Source of the DNA: Tranquillimonas rosea
GTDB taxonomy: Bacteria > Pseudomonadota > Alphaproteobacteria > Rhodobacterales > Rhodobacteraceae
DNA length: 64,000 nt
Reading direction: 5' to 3'
Assembly (NCBI RefSeq): GCF_900111315.1
Contig: NZ_FOGU01000009.1
Location: 1-64,000 of the forward strand
Positions 15,738 to 24,345 of the stretch are shown here, piece after piece. The stretch's first letter is position 1, and every line of letters starts with the position of its first letter. A model generated the notes under the pieces. The model made no database searches and was not told the origin of the DNA. It was given only the letters and a program-made list of their open reading frames with translations. The position numbers and the translations under genes were made by a program.

Positions 15738-17894
15738 ATGTCGATCAGAACGATCCTGCTTGGCTCGGCCGCGGTCATGGCGCTTTCGCTTCCGGCCACG
15801 GCCCAGAACTTCAACCGAATCGCCTCGTTCCCGACGGTCGGCAACATGGCCGACGGTTCCGACACTTCGCGGCCGACATCGGCCGAGATCATCGACGCGA
15901 CCGAGGACGGCATGACGCTGGTCTATACCGACAGCCCGCTCGGCGTGCTGGGCATGGTCGACATCAGCGATCCGGCCAATCCCGCGCCGCTGGGCAATAT
16001 CGACATGCAGGGCGAGCCCACCAGCGTGAAGGTGATCGGCTCCACCGCCTATGTCGGCGTGAACACCTCCAAGAGCTTCACCGACCCGTCGGGCGAGCTG
16101 CGGGTGATCTCGATCCCCGAGGGCGAAGAGCTGGCCAGCTGCGATCTCGGCGGACAGCCTGACGCGGTGGCCACAGCTCCCGACGGCAGCTTCATTTCGG
16201 TCGCCATCGAGAACGAGCGTGACGAGGATCTCGACGACGGCGAAATACCCCAGATGCCGGCCGGTAACCTGGTGATGATCGACGTGACCGACAATGGCCT
16301 GGATTGCGAAAGCCTGCGAACGGTGGACCTGACCGGCCTGGCCGACGTCGCACCCAGCGACCCCGAGCCGGAATATGTCGACATCAACACCGAGGGCGAA
16401 ACCGTCGTCACGCTGCAGGAGAACAACCACCTCGTCGTCGTCTCGCGCGAGGGCGAGGTGCTGGCCGATTTCTCTGCCGGTGCCGTGGACCTCGAAGGGA
16501 TCGACGCCACCGAGGACGGCAAGCTGGCCTTCGACGAGAGCCAGGAGGGACGCAAGCGCGAGCCCGACGCCGTGGCCTGGATCGACGAGACCCACTTCGC
16601 CATCGCCAACGAGGGCGACTACGAGGGCGGCAGCCGCGGCTGGACGATCTTCAGCCAGGAGGGCGAGGTCGTCTACGAAAGCGGCACCAGCTTCGAGGAG
16701 GCGATCATCCGGATCGGCCACTATCCCGAAGGCCGGTCGGATGCGAAGGGCGTCGAGCCCGAAAGCGTGACCTTCGGAGAATACGACGGCACGCCCCTGG
16801 TCTTTGTGGGCTCCGAGCGCGCCAGCGTGGTGGGCGTCTACGATGTGACCGACCCGGCCTCTCCGCAGCTGACGCAGCTTCTGCCTTCGGGGATCGGGCC
16901 AGAGGGCTATGTCACCATTCCCTCGCGCGGGCTTCTGGTCTCGGCCAACGAGGAAGACCTTGTCGAGGACGGCGGGGCGCGGGCGCATGTCATGCTGTTC
17001 GAGTATCAGCAGGGCGGGGCCGTCTATCCGCACCTGACGAGCGCCGGCATGGACGAGCTGACCGGCTGGGGCGCGATCAGCGGGATGGTCGCCGACGAGG
17101 ACGGCACGATCTATGCGGTCAACGACAGCTACTACAGCGCGCAACCCACGATCTTCGCTATCGACCCTTCGCACTCTCCGGCTCGGATCACGCGGGCGAT
17201 CCGCGTGACCCGCGACGGTGAACCGGCGCAGCACATGGACATGGAAGGCATCGCGCTGGATGGCGCAGGCGGCTTCTGGGTGGCCAACGAGGGGGACGCG
17301 GAGGATGGTATTCCGCATGCGCTGTACCACGTGGGCGCCGATGGCTCGATCCAGGACGAGGTGCCGTTCCCGTCAGGGTTGAGCGACGTGGCGCGGCGCC
17401 ATGCGGCCGAGGGCATTGCGCGGGTCGGAGATACGCTCTGGATCGCCATCCAGCGCGCCTGGGACGACGACCCCGAGAACATGTCCAAGCTGATCTCGTA
17501 TAACACCGAGAGCGGCGAATGGGGCGCCGTCCACTATGAAAAGGCCGCAGCCGAGACCGGCTGGATCGGCCTGAGCGAGATCGCCTACCACGACGGCGCC
17601 TTCTTCGTGGTCGAGCGCGACAACCAGATCGGCGAGGCGGCGCGGGTCAAGAAGATCTATCGCATTGACGAAGAAGACATGCAGCCTGCGCCGTTGGGTG
17701 AGCAGCTGAAGGTTGTGGAAAAAGAAGAGGTCCGCGACCTGATCCCCGACCTGACCGCGACGGGCGGCTTCGTTCTGGACAAGGTCGAAGGGCTGGCCAT
17801 CCAGCCGGACGGCACCGCCTGGGTGTCGACCGACAACGACGGTGTCGACGATCACTCGGGTGAGACGATGTTCTTCTCGATCGACCGTCTCTGA
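15738..17894 (+). CDS. Secreted esterase-like / phytase-family beta-propeller protein
   Basis: A 718-aa protein from ATG 15738 with GGGAG box and signal peptide MSIRTILLGSAAVMALSLPA, TAQ cleavage. Residues ~25-430 form a YVTN/choice-of-anchor-I type propeller with repeated DITDPANP-like blades. Residues ~440-715 match the esterase-like phytase domain (PF13449): WGAISGMVADEDGTIYAVND, HMDMEGIALDGAGGFWVANE, FVLDKVEGLAIQPDG. Its closest known role is release of phosphate from extracellular phosphoesters. The Pho-box-like repeat and the nearby alkaline phosphatase support this. A true T-rich terminator follows, so it is a single-gene unit. Confidence 0.82.
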   Translation: MSIRTILLGSAAVMALSLPATAQNFNRIASFPTVGNMADGSDTSRPTSAEIIDATEDGMTLVYTDSPLGVLGMVDISDPANPAPLGNIDMQGEPTSVKVIGSTAYVGVNTSKSFTDPSGELRVISIPEGEELASCDLGGQPDAVATAPDGSFISVAIENERDEDLDDGEIPQMPAGNLVMIDVTDNGLDCESLRTVDLTGLADVAPSDPEPEYVDINTEGETVVTLQENNHLVVVSREGEVLADFSAGAVDLEGIDATEDGKLAFDESQEGRKREPDAVAWIDETHFAIANEGDYEGGSRGWTIFSQEGEVVYESGTSFEEAIIRIGHYPEGRSDAKGVEPESVTFGEYDGTPLVFVGSERASVVGVYDVTDPASPQLTQLLPSGIGPEGYVTIPSRGLLVSANEEDLVEDGGARAHVMLFEYQQGGAVYPHLTSAGMDELTGWGAISGMVADEDGTIYAVNDSYYSAQPTIFAIDPSHSPARITRAIRVTRDGEPAQHMDMEGIALDGAGGFWVANEGDAEDGIPHALYHVGADGSIQDEVPFPSGLSDVARRHAAEGIARVGDTLWIAIQRAWDDDPENMSKLISYNTESGEWGAVHYEKAAAETGWIGLSEIAYHDGAFFVVERDNQIGEAARVKKIYRIDEEDMQPAPLGEQLKVVEKEEVRDLIPDLTATGGFVLDKVEGLAIQPDGTAWVSTDNDGVDDHSGETMFFSIDRL

Positions 17895-17913
17895 ACGCCC
17901 GCTCACCGGCTCC

Positions 17914-17950
17914 AAGGCCCCGCCCGGACACTCCGGCGCGGGGCCTTTTC
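17914..17950 (+). terminator. Rho-independent terminator
   Basis: AAGGCCCCGCCCGG and CGGCGCGGGGCCTT form a long GC stem followed by TTTT at 17946-17949, 20 nt after the phytase-like gene. The A/T pairs at the stem base make it usable from both directions, and the PhnM-like gene converges on it. Confidence 0.8.
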
Positions 17951-17967
17951 ATGTGCTCCGGTGTCGC

Positions 17968-18990
17968 TCAGGCGACGAGAGCGGCGGCGGTGTCGGGGCA
18001 GGCGGCGACGAGGCGGCGGGTGGCCTCGTCGGTCAGATATGTCGGGCGGCCGGCCTGGAACGTGGCCTCGATCCGCCCGGTGGCGGCGCGGACGGCCACG
18101 AGGTCGGCGCGGCGTCCGGGGTCGAGCGTACCACGGTCGGACAGCCCCATTATCCGGGCCGGGCGCGACGAGATCAGCGCCCAGGCGCGGGGCAGGTCCA
18201 GCGCGCGCAGCTGTGCCAGATGCAGCGCCGCCCGGTGCAGCGTGCCGGCGTCGTCAACCGAGGCCAGCGCGGCGCAATGGCCTGCATTCACTGCACTTTG
18301 TGCGGACCACGGCGCGTCGCTGCGGGCGGGCGCGCAGACGTCTGTCGCCGCCAGGATGACCGGATCGCCCACCGCCGCGGCAAGCGCTGCGGCCGCGCGG
18401 GAGCGGGGGAACGCGCACAGGCGGGCGCCGAGCATCGCGTAACGTTCGCGGGTCTCGCCGTCGGGGTCGGCGAGGGAGCCGTAGGGGATTTTGTGGCGGT
18501 CGCAGGTGTTGGCGATGCGGCAGATGTAGCGGGGTTTGCAGGGGTCGTGCCGGGGCGTGTCGGCGAAGAGAACGGCGGCGGGGCGGTGCCGGGCTATGGC
18601 GGCGAGCAGGCGGTTGGCGGTGTCGGCCGTGGCGAGATCGACGACGAGGTGGGCGTGCATCTCGACCGGGGCGTCGGCGCAGGGGCGGGCGAGGGAGTCG
18701 AGCGCAGCCTCGACGGATGCTGCGGTGTCGCCGGTCCAGCGCTGGGCGAGGAAGGTGGTCGTAACGCCTTGGGGTGATGCGGTTTTCCCGTAGTCGTCAA
18801 GCGACGTCTCAGGGGCATGGGCGTGGATGTCGACGATGCCGGGCAGAAGGAGATGGCCGCCGAAATCGGCCGATGGCAGGGCGGTGTCGACGATGCGGCC
18901 GGCGTCGAGGCTGACTGTATCCCGCTGCATTCGACCGTTCCGCAACACGGTCGCGCCGGTCAGGCTCAGGGACAGTTGGGGCACTCGCAT
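17968..18990 (-). CDS. PhnM-like amidohydrolase
   Basis: A protein of 340 aa from ATG 18990. It has the amidohydrolase metal site LLLPGIVDIHAHAPE (His56 and His58) and the PhnM-type C-terminus WALISSRPARIMGLSDRGTL, then PGRRADLVAVRA and a GRPTYL tail. PhnM removes diphosphate from alpha-D-ribose 1-methylphosphonate 5-triphosphate in the C-P lyase pathway. No other phn gene is in the window, so it may be a paralogue with another substrate. The HxH lies in IHAH rather than the usual IHGD-like context. A Pho-box-like site upstream supports phosphate control. Confidence 0.75.
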   Translation of the reverse strand: MRVPQLSLSLTGATVLRNGRMQRDTVSLDAGRIVDTALPSADFGGHLLLPGIVDIHAHAPETSLDDYGKTASPQGVTTTFLAQRWTGDTAASVEAALDSLARPCADAPVEMHAHLVVDLATADTANRLLAAIARHRPAAVLFADTPRHDPCKPRYICRIANTCDRHKIPYGSLADPDGETRERYAMLGARLCAFPRSRAAAALAAAVGDPVILAATDVCAPARSDAPWSAQSAVNAGHCAALASVDDAGTLHRAALHLAQLRALDLPRAWALISSRPARIMGLSDRGTLDPGRRADLVAVRAATGRIEATFQAGRPTYLTDEATRRLVAACPDTAAALVA

Positions 18991-19036
18991 GATACCGCTC
19001 GACCGTTCGGTTTTCCCGATATGGTAGCAACCGGAC

Positions 19037-19054
19037 ATGAAATGACGGTGACAC
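19037..19054 (-). promoter_or_regulatory. Pho-box-like site before the PhnM-like gene
   Basis: Read on the minus strand: GTGTCAC-CGTC-ATTTCAT. The first half equals the half-site found at 15675, the second keeps TCAT, and the period is 11 bp. It ends 46 nt before the ATG at 18990, nearly the same as the 45 nt at the phytase-like gene. Confidence 0.55.
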
Positions 19055-19101
19055 GCCGCGTGCACCACCCGTGCACAGGGCGTGCACAACGCGGCATACG
19101 A

Positions 19102-20415
19102 TCAGGCGCGCAGTCCCGCGATGATCGGCTGCCGCAGGACGGTGAGCGCGGGCAGCAGCGCCAGTGCGGCGGCGAGACTGGTGAAGCCGGCGGCGGCGTG
19201 GATCTCGGGCCAGCCGAGCGGCGCGGCGATGGCGATGTCGGTCCGGGCCGAGACGACGCGGCTGAGCACCAGTGTCGCCACCTGCCCGACGGCGAGCCCG
19301 AGCACCGCGCCGCTGACCAGAAGCGTCGCGGCATAGGACCAGACCGTCGCGAACACGAACCGGCCCGGCGCCCCGAGCGCCCGCAGCAGGGCCATGTTGC
19401 GCCGGAAGAGACGGGTCAGGATCATCAGGCCGACCATCACCGAGAGCGCGACGAGACCCTGCGTCACCACCGCCATCACCGACATCGCCTGCCGCACGTC
19501 GCCCATCACCGTGTAGAGCCGCGTCAGCACGGTGCCGGGGAAGAAGGCCATCGTGTCGGCGCGCTGGTCGAACTGGCTGCGCAGGCCGTAGGTGGCGGCA
19601 AGGCTGTCGGCCTTGACCACGATGGCCGGCGTTCCGGGAAAGTAGCGGGCGTCGAAGGGCGGGCCGAGCTGCGTCGGGCTGTCGGGCGCGTGACCGCTGG
19701 CAAGACCGTGGGTGGCCCAGACGCTTTCGACCGGGACGAGGATGGCGTTGTCCCACGGATTGCCGAGCGGCGCCATGCGTCCGACGACGGTGAACTCGGT
19801 GCCCTCGTGCGCGCCGTGCTCGGCGGCGTCGCCGGTGCCGTGGGCGGGTTCGAGCCGCGCGCCGAGGGCCAGCGGGACGCGCGCGCCGATCACCGCTTCG
19901 CCCTCGGCCCCGAAAGCGCGGCCGTCGAGCGCGCCGTCCGAGAGATGCGCGACGAAGGGTGCGGTGGTGCCGACGATGGGCGCGCCGTCGTGGCTGTCGC
20001 CGAAGGCGAGGGGGGCCGCGATCCGGACCGAGGGGTGGTCGGCGATCTCGGCGTAGGTGTCGCCGGGCACGAGCGGCACCGAGGTCGGCTGAAGATAGAC
20101 CGCCGCCATCATCATCGTGATCTCGCTGCCCGGGGCCGAGACGATCATGTCGAACTTGTCGGCGGCCTGTGCCGTGCCGGCGCGCAGGCCGCGCTCTTGC
20201 GCCAGAAGGCCGATGCCGAGCCCGACCGAGACGGCGATCAGCAGGACGAACAGCGCATTGGCCCAGCGAAAGCGCCAGAGCATCGCGCGGACCAGCGGCG
20301 CGGGGGCGAAGCCACGCAGGACGGCGAGGCCGATCAGCCCCAGCGGCAGCAGAAGCGCCAGCAGGAGCAGCAGGTCCTGGGCGAGAACGGGAAGGCCGAG
20401 CCAGAGATCGCGCAT
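19102..20415 (-). CDS. MacB/FtsX-type ABC transporter permease
   Basis: A 437-aa permease with three or four C-terminal helices of the FtsX domain (VMAVVTQGLVALSVMVGLMI, then RRNMALLRALGAPGRFVF) and a large periplasmic MacB_PCD-like domain between residues ~85 and 310. Two extra hydrophobic segments precede the standard first helix. It overlaps the ATPase stop in TGATG. Transporters of this type move lipoproteins or small molecules outward or transmit force, not import nutrients. The neighbouring Tat-exported CPFC protein and the ATPase form a unit with it. Confidence 0.85.
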   Translation of the reverse strand: MRDLWLGLPVLAQDLLLLLALLLPLGLIGLAVLRGFAPAPLVRAMLWRFRWANALFVLLIAVSVGLGIGLLAQERGLRAGTAQAADKFDMIVSAPGSEITMMMAAVYLQPTSVPLVPGDTYAEIADHPSVRIAAPLAFGDSHDGAPIVGTTAPFVAHLSDGALDGRAFGAEGEAVIGARVPLALGARLEPAHGTGDAAEHGAHEGTEFTVVGRMAPLGNPWDNAILVPVESVWATHGLASGHAPDSPTQLGPPFDARYFPGTPAIVVKADSLAATYGLRSQFDQRADTMAFFPGTVLTRLYTVMGDVRQAMSVMAVVTQGLVALSVMVGLMILTRLFRRNMALLRALGAPGRFVFATVWSYAATLLVSGAVLGLAVGQVATLVLSRVVSARTDIAIAAPLGWPEIHAAAGFTSLAAALALLPALTVLRQPIIAGLRA

Positions 20416-21092
20416 CAGGCGGCCTGCCTTTCGGCCGGTCGGCCGTCCTCGATCGTCAGGACGCGGTCCATCGCGTCCAGAAGCCGGGGATCGTGGCTGA
20501 CCGCGACGAGCGTGCGGTTGCCGTCGCGGGCGACCGAGACGAGGTCGGCGATCAGCCGATCCGCCGCCTCGCGGTGGAGCGCGGCGGTGGGTTCGTCGGC
20601 CAGCACGATGGCGGGACGGTTGGCCAGCGCCCGCGCGACCGAGACGCGCTGCCGCTCACCGCCCGAAAAGGTCGAGACGTCGCGCACCGGATCGGTCAGC
20701 CCCAGCCGCGCGAGGTTGGCGCGCGCGGCCTCGCGCAGCCCGGCGCGGCGGCCCCTCGGGGCGAAGAGCGCCGGGATCGCCGCGTTATCGAGCGCCGTGA
20801 GCTCGTCGAACAACAGGAAGTCCTGGAAGATCATGCCGACATTGCCGGCGCGGAACCGCGCTCGCGCGCCGGCGGACAGCGCGGCAAGGTCGGTGTCGCC
20901 CCAGGCGATGCGGCCCGCGGACCTGTCGATCAGGCCGGCCACGGCATGCAGGAACGTCGTCTTGCCCGCGCCCGAGGGGCCGCGGATGCCCAGGGCCGCG
21001 CCGGGCGGCAGGTCGAGCGCGGGGATGTCGAGCAGGGTGCGCCCGCCTGCGGCGACCACCCTGAGATCCGAGACGGAGAGTGCGAGCGCCAT
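20415..21092 (-). CDS. ABC transporter ATP-binding protein (LolD/MacB type)
   Basis: A 225-aa ATPase with Walker A GPSGAGKT at 38-45, Q-loop MIFQDFLLFDELTALDNAAI, signature FSGGERQRVSVARAL, Walker B IVLADEPTAAL and switch His in AVSHDPRLLDAM. This is the LolD/MacB subgroup, consistent with the FtsX-type permease whose start overlaps its stop by one base. Only 3 nt separate it from the upstream Tat-protein gene, so the three form one operon. Confidence 0.92.
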   Translation of the reverse strand: MALALSVSDLRVVAAGGRTLLDIPALDLPPGAALGIRGPSGAGKTTFLHAVAGLIDRSAGRIAWGDTDLAALSAGARARFRAGNVGMIFQDFLLFDELTALDNAAIPALFAPRGRRAGLREAARANLARLGLTDPVRDVSTFSGGERQRVSVARALANRPAIVLADEPTAALHREAADRLIADLVSVARDGNRTLVAVSHDPRLLDAMDRVLTIEDGRPAERQAA

Positions 21093-21095
21093 GGG

Positions 21096-21515
21096 TCAGG
21101 AATAAGTCGCGTCGGTGAGGCGGACGCGGCTGACGAACCCGGTCTCGGGGTCGGTATAGGTGCCGAGTTCGAGCACGCCGGTCGTGTCGATGCCGACGTT
21201 GAACGGCGTCGGGTCGATCACGCGCTTGGTGTAGACGGCGAGGATGTCGCTCGGCCATTCGGTTTCGGATTCGCAGAACGGGCAGGTGGCCATCGGCCGC
21301 TGCGTCAGCACGAAGAAGCTCGATTCCGCCTTGAGCGGCGGCGCCATGAACCCCTCGACGGTCACGCGCTGTCCGGCGAGCGCTTGGGCCAGGTCGCTGA
21401 ACTCTTCCATCTTGGTGTAGAGCTCGCGGAGCTTGATCGTCTCGGCCGCGGCGGCGATTCGCGGGGCGGCGAGCGTGCCGGCGGCGGCGAGGGTAAGGAA
21501 GGTGCGGCGGTGCAT
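21096..21515 (-). CDS. Tat-exported protein with CPFC motif, partner of MacB-like ABC
   Basis: A 139-aa protein with a twin-arginine-like leader (HRRTFLTLAAAGTLAAP). The mature part has VTVEGFMAPPLKAESSFFVL, then ATCPFCESETEWPSDILAVY. It resembles DUF3299-like proteins, which occur with LolCDE/MacB-like transporters and metal-homeostasis genes. The two cysteines in CPFC could bind a metal or form a disulfide; Tat export would fit a cofactor loaded in the cytoplasm. Function is unknown. It is the first gene of the ABC operon and follows the alkaline phosphatase by 101 bp. Confidence 0.7.
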   Translation of the reverse strand: MHRRTFLTLAAAGTLAAPRIAAAAETIKLRELYTKMEEFSDLAQALAGQRVTVEGFMAPPLKAESSFFVLTQRPMATCPFCESETEWPSDILAVYTKRVIDPTPFNVGIDTTGVLELGTYTDPETGFVSRVRLTDATYS

Positions 21516-21564
21516 CGGTGTCTCCTGCGGCCGGTCGGGGGTGCCCGGAGGGTGGAACGAGGGA

Positions 21565-21595
21565 GCGGGCGGGCCCCCGGGGGAGGTCCGCCCGC
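21565..21595 (-). terminator. GC hairpin after the alkaline phosphatase gene
   Basis: GCGGGCGG (21565-21572) pairs with CCGCCCGC (21588-21595), with CCCCCGGGGG inside the loop. It lies 22 nt after the phosphatase stop codon. There is no T-tract, so partial termination is more likely than full. Confidence 0.4.
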
Positions 21596-21596
21596 A

Positions 21597-21614
21597 CTGT
21601 CATCGGGGCGTCAC
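21597..21614 (+). promoter_or_regulatory. Orphan Pho-box-like sequence
   Basis: CTGTCAT-CGGG-GCGTCAC has a perfect first half-site and a 5/7 second half-site with 11-bp period. It points toward the phosphatase gene's 3' end, not toward any start codon. It may be chance or a displaced site. Confidence 0.3.
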
Positions 21615-21616
21615 GC

Positions 21617-23143
21617 TCACTGCGCGGCGTCTGCCTGCTCGCCGCCGGTGACGGCGTGGTGCATGACGTGGAAGATCACGTTCTGCTCGAGCGTGCCGTC
21701 GAAGAGATGGGCGAAGGGGCCCTTGGCATAGACGGCGACGTCCTCGCCCGAGTGGCTTTCCGAGGACTTGGGGATCAGCGCCTGCTGCAGGTAGTCGAGG
21801 TCGGTCGCCTCTTCCTGGGTGACATCGGGGCGCGATCCGGAATAGGTGCCGTCGTCCTGCTCGGTCAGGACCGAGCCGGGGCCGTTGAGGTAGCCGATCA
21901 CGGGATAGGGCTTGCCGTCGTCGGCCATCACCAGCTCGTCGCTGTGCTCGACGCCTTCGTTGTCGATGTCGTAGCACAGGCCGAGGATGTCCGTGCCGCG
22001 GCCGCAATAGCCGTTGAAGGCGATCGAGTGCTCGTGGTCGGCGGTGACGATCAGCAGCGTGTCGGCGTCGTCGGTCATCTCGTCGGCGACGGCGACGGCC
22101 TGCGCGAACTCCTGCCCGTCGACCATGGTGCGATAGGCGTTGCCGCCGTGGTTGGCGTGGTCGACGCGGCCGGCCTCGACCTCGAGGTAGAAGCCGTTCT
22201 CGTTGTTCTGCAGGGTCTCGATGGCCATGCGCGTCATGTCGGCGAGGCTGGGCTCGTCCTCGTCGGCGCGGTCGGCCTCGTACTTCATGTGGCTGTCCTC
22301 GAACAGCGCGAGCACCGGGGCGGACCCGTCGAGCGTCAGCTCGTTCGCGGTGGCGGTGTTCCAGGCGTACTGGGCGCCGAGGTCGTTCTGCGCACGCTCG
22401 ATCAGGTTGACGCCGTCGGCGCGGCGGCCGCTGCCGCCCTCTTCGTCCTGGACATCCTCGGGCAGGAAGTGGCGGCGGCCGCCGCCCATGGCGAAGTCGA
22501 CGACGCCGGCTTCCATCTGGTCGATCAGCTGGGTGGCGATGTCACGGCTGTCGGTGCACTCTTCGGGCACCGAATCCTCCCAGTTGCGGTAGGCGGTCTT
22601 GGCATAGACGGCGGCCGGGGTGGCGTGCGTGAGGCGCGCGGTCGAGACGATGCCGACGGACTTGTCCATCTCGCCCGAGACGATCTCGGCGAAGGTGGTC
22701 AGCTCGTTCGCGGCCTCGGTCGTGCAATCCTCGGTTACCGCGCCGTCGCCCAGGTTGATCAGGTTGAAGCGCTGCTTGACGCCGGTGTTCATCGCGCCCG
22801 CGGTGGGGGCCGAGTCGGGCGTCTGCGAGTTGATGTTGTAGGTCTTGACCAGCGCCGAGTGGAACGCGGGCGTCTCGTAGGGCAGGACGTTCTCTTCGCC
22901 CAGCATGTCCTTGGACTGACCGTCGAACAGGCGGATGGCGTAGTTGGTGCCGACACCGTTGCCGTCGGCGACCATGACGATGACGTTCAGCGCGCGGTTG
23001 GTGTTGTCCTGGCGCTCCAGCATCTGCTGGATGGTGTCCTGGCCGGCGGTGAACCATTCGCTGCCGGATTGCGGCAGGTCCTGCGCCATCAGCGCGGACG
23101 ACGACAGCAGCACCGCGGCCGCCGAGGTGAAGGTGCGTTTCAT
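21617..23143 (-). CDS. phoA: Alkaline phosphatase, PhoA family
   Basis: A 508-aa secreted phosphomonoesterase with signal peptide MKRTFTSAAAVLLSSSALMAQ. The nucleophile Ser111 lies in TPDSAPTAGAMNTG and the metal ligands include Asp60 (MVADGNGVG), the ADHEHSIAF block and VEAGRVDHANHGGNAYRT. It releases inorganic phosphate from organic esters in the periplasm. Position within a region with phytase-like and PhnM-like genes supports a phosphate-starvation role. Upstream only a poor Pho-box match exists, so its regulation is unproven. It lies downstream of and in the same direction as a LacI regulator with a 158-bp gap. Confidence 0.93.
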   Translation of the reverse strand: MKRTFTSAAAVLLSSSALMAQDLPQSGSEWFTAGQDTIQQMLERQDNTNRALNVIVMVADGNGVGTNYAIRLFDGQSKDMLGEENVLPYETPAFHSALVKTYNINSQTPDSAPTAGAMNTGVKQRFNLINLGDGAVTEDCTTEAANELTTFAEIVSGEMDKSVGIVSTARLTHATPAAVYAKTAYRNWEDSVPEECTDSRDIATQLIDQMEAGVVDFAMGGGRRHFLPEDVQDEEGGSGRRADGVNLIERAQNDLGAQYAWNTATANELTLDGSAPVLALFEDSHMKYEADRADEDEPSLADMTRMAIETLQNNENGFYLEVEAGRVDHANHGGNAYRTMVDGQEFAQAVAVADEMTDDADTLLIVTADHEHSIAFNGYCGRGTDILGLCYDIDNEGVEHSDELVMADDGKPYPVIGYLNGPGSVLTEQDDGTYSGSRPDVTQEEATDLDYLQQALIPKSSESHSGEDVAVYAKGPFAHLFDGTLEQNVIFHVMHHAVTGGEQADAAQ

Positions 23144-23301
23144 CAGAGATCCCCCAAGAGGTCTTGTTGTCCCGTGGCGCGACAGGGGGACTGCCCGCCG
23201 TCGCGCGCGCGCCGGTGGGCGCGCCGCGTCGGTGCTAGGCGGGGTTTGTAACGCTTCGGCTAAGGTTTCGTGAATTGCGTCTGACGGTCCGGGACGGCGC
23301 G

Positions 23302-24345
23302 TCAGTTCTTGTAGCGCTTGAGCGTGTCGCCCAGTTGCAGCTTCGGCGTCAGCTCGACCCGCTGTCCGCCGCGCGGCTCAGCGCCCGACAGGCGGTCGGC
23401 GATGATGCGCGCGGCGAGCTGGCCGATCTCGTGCCGGCCGGATTCCATCGTGGCGAGCCGGCGCGAGAACCCGTCGAGCAGCTCGACCCCGTTGAACCCG
23501 GCGAGGCCCAGGCGCTGCGGCACCGCGATGCCCTGGTCCATGCACCACAGCATCCCGCCCGCACCGATCATGTCGTTCGAGTAATACAGAAAATCGAGGT
23601 CGGGCGAGCGTTGCAGGATCGCCTGCGTCATCTCGCGCCCCTTTGCGAGCCCCGATCCGCCCTCGTAGAAGATCTGGTCCTGCACCTCGATCCCGGCCTT
23701 CGCCAGCGCCTCGGTAAAGCCCTCGAACCGTTTCCGGGCGCGGTAGTCGAGCGGCATCTTGGTGCCGAGAAAGCCGATGTTCTCGAACCCCTGCTTGAGG
23801 ATGGCGCGGGCCATCTCGCGGCCGGCGCGGCGGTGCGAGATACCGACCACGGCGTCGATCGCCTGGCCGTCGGTATCCATGATCTCGACCACGGGGATGC
23901 CGCTGGCCTTGAGCATCGCGCGGGAGGCCTCGGAATGTTCCAGCCCTGCGATGATGACGCCCGAGGGCCGCCACGACAGCATCTCGTAGAGGACGTCCTC
24001 TTCCTTTTCGGGGCGGTAGTTGGTGACGCCGACCACGGGTTGCAGGTCGGTTTCGTCCAGCACCTCGGAGATGCCGGTCATCACCTCGGGGAACACCATG
24101 TTTGAAAGGCTCGGAATGATGACGGCGACGAGGTTCACCCGGCTTGAGGCGAGCGCGCCGGCGATCTTGTTGGGGACGTAGCCCAGCCGCTTGGCGGCCT
24201 CGAGCACTTTGGTGCGCGTCGTCTCGGAGACGTCGCCGCGATTGCGCAGGACGCGGCTGACGGTCATCTCGCTGACGCCGGACGCCTCGGAGACGTCGCG
24301 CAGGGTCAGAGGGCGGCGCAGGTCGGTCGGGTCGGCATCGCTCAC
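23302..24345 (-). CDS. LacI-family transcriptional regulator
   Basis: A 347-aa repressor-type protein: HTH at 14-33 (TLRDVSEASGVSEMTVSRVL), hinge helix RVNLVAVIIPS and a periplasmic-binding-like effector domain close to the GntR (gluconate) group, with YYSNDMIGAGGMLWC and GFNGVELLDGFSRRLAT. It starts at GTG 24345 with AAGGA 12 nt upstream. No sugar gene adjoins it: the phosphatase lies downstream and a tRNA upstream. Its targets are likely elsewhere. Confidence 0.9.
   Translation of the reverse strand: MSDADPTDLRRPLTLRDVSEASGVSEMTVSRVLRNRGDVSETTRTKVLEAAKRLGYVPNKIAGALASSRVNLVAVIIPSLSNMVFPEVMTGISEVLDETDLQPVVGVTNYRPEKEEDVLYEMLSWRPSGVIIAGLEHSEASRAMLKASGIPVVEIMDTDGQAIDAVVGISHRRAGREMARAILKQGFENIGFLGTKMPLDYRARKRFEGFTEALAKAGIEVQDQIFYEGGSGLAKGREMTQAILQRSPDLDFLYYSNDMIGAGGMLWCMDQGIAVPQRLGLAGFNGVELLDGFSRRLATMESGRHEIGQLAARIIADRLSGAEPRGGQRVELTPKLQLGDTLKRYKN

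Noticed and set aside
18817-21105. A very long open frame (over 750 codons) on the + strand opposite the PhnM-like and ABC genes
   Set aside because: It is an antisense shadow caused by high GC. The product is low-complexity Arg/Gly/Glu/His-rich with no domains, and the minus-strand genes have clear motifs, ribosome sites and couplings.
23270-23287. Possible Pho box upstream of alkaline phosphatase
   Set aside because: Minus-strand CCGTCAG-ACGC-AATTCAC matches only about 9 of 14 half-site bases and lies 126 bp before the start, unlike the two good sites at 45-46 nt.
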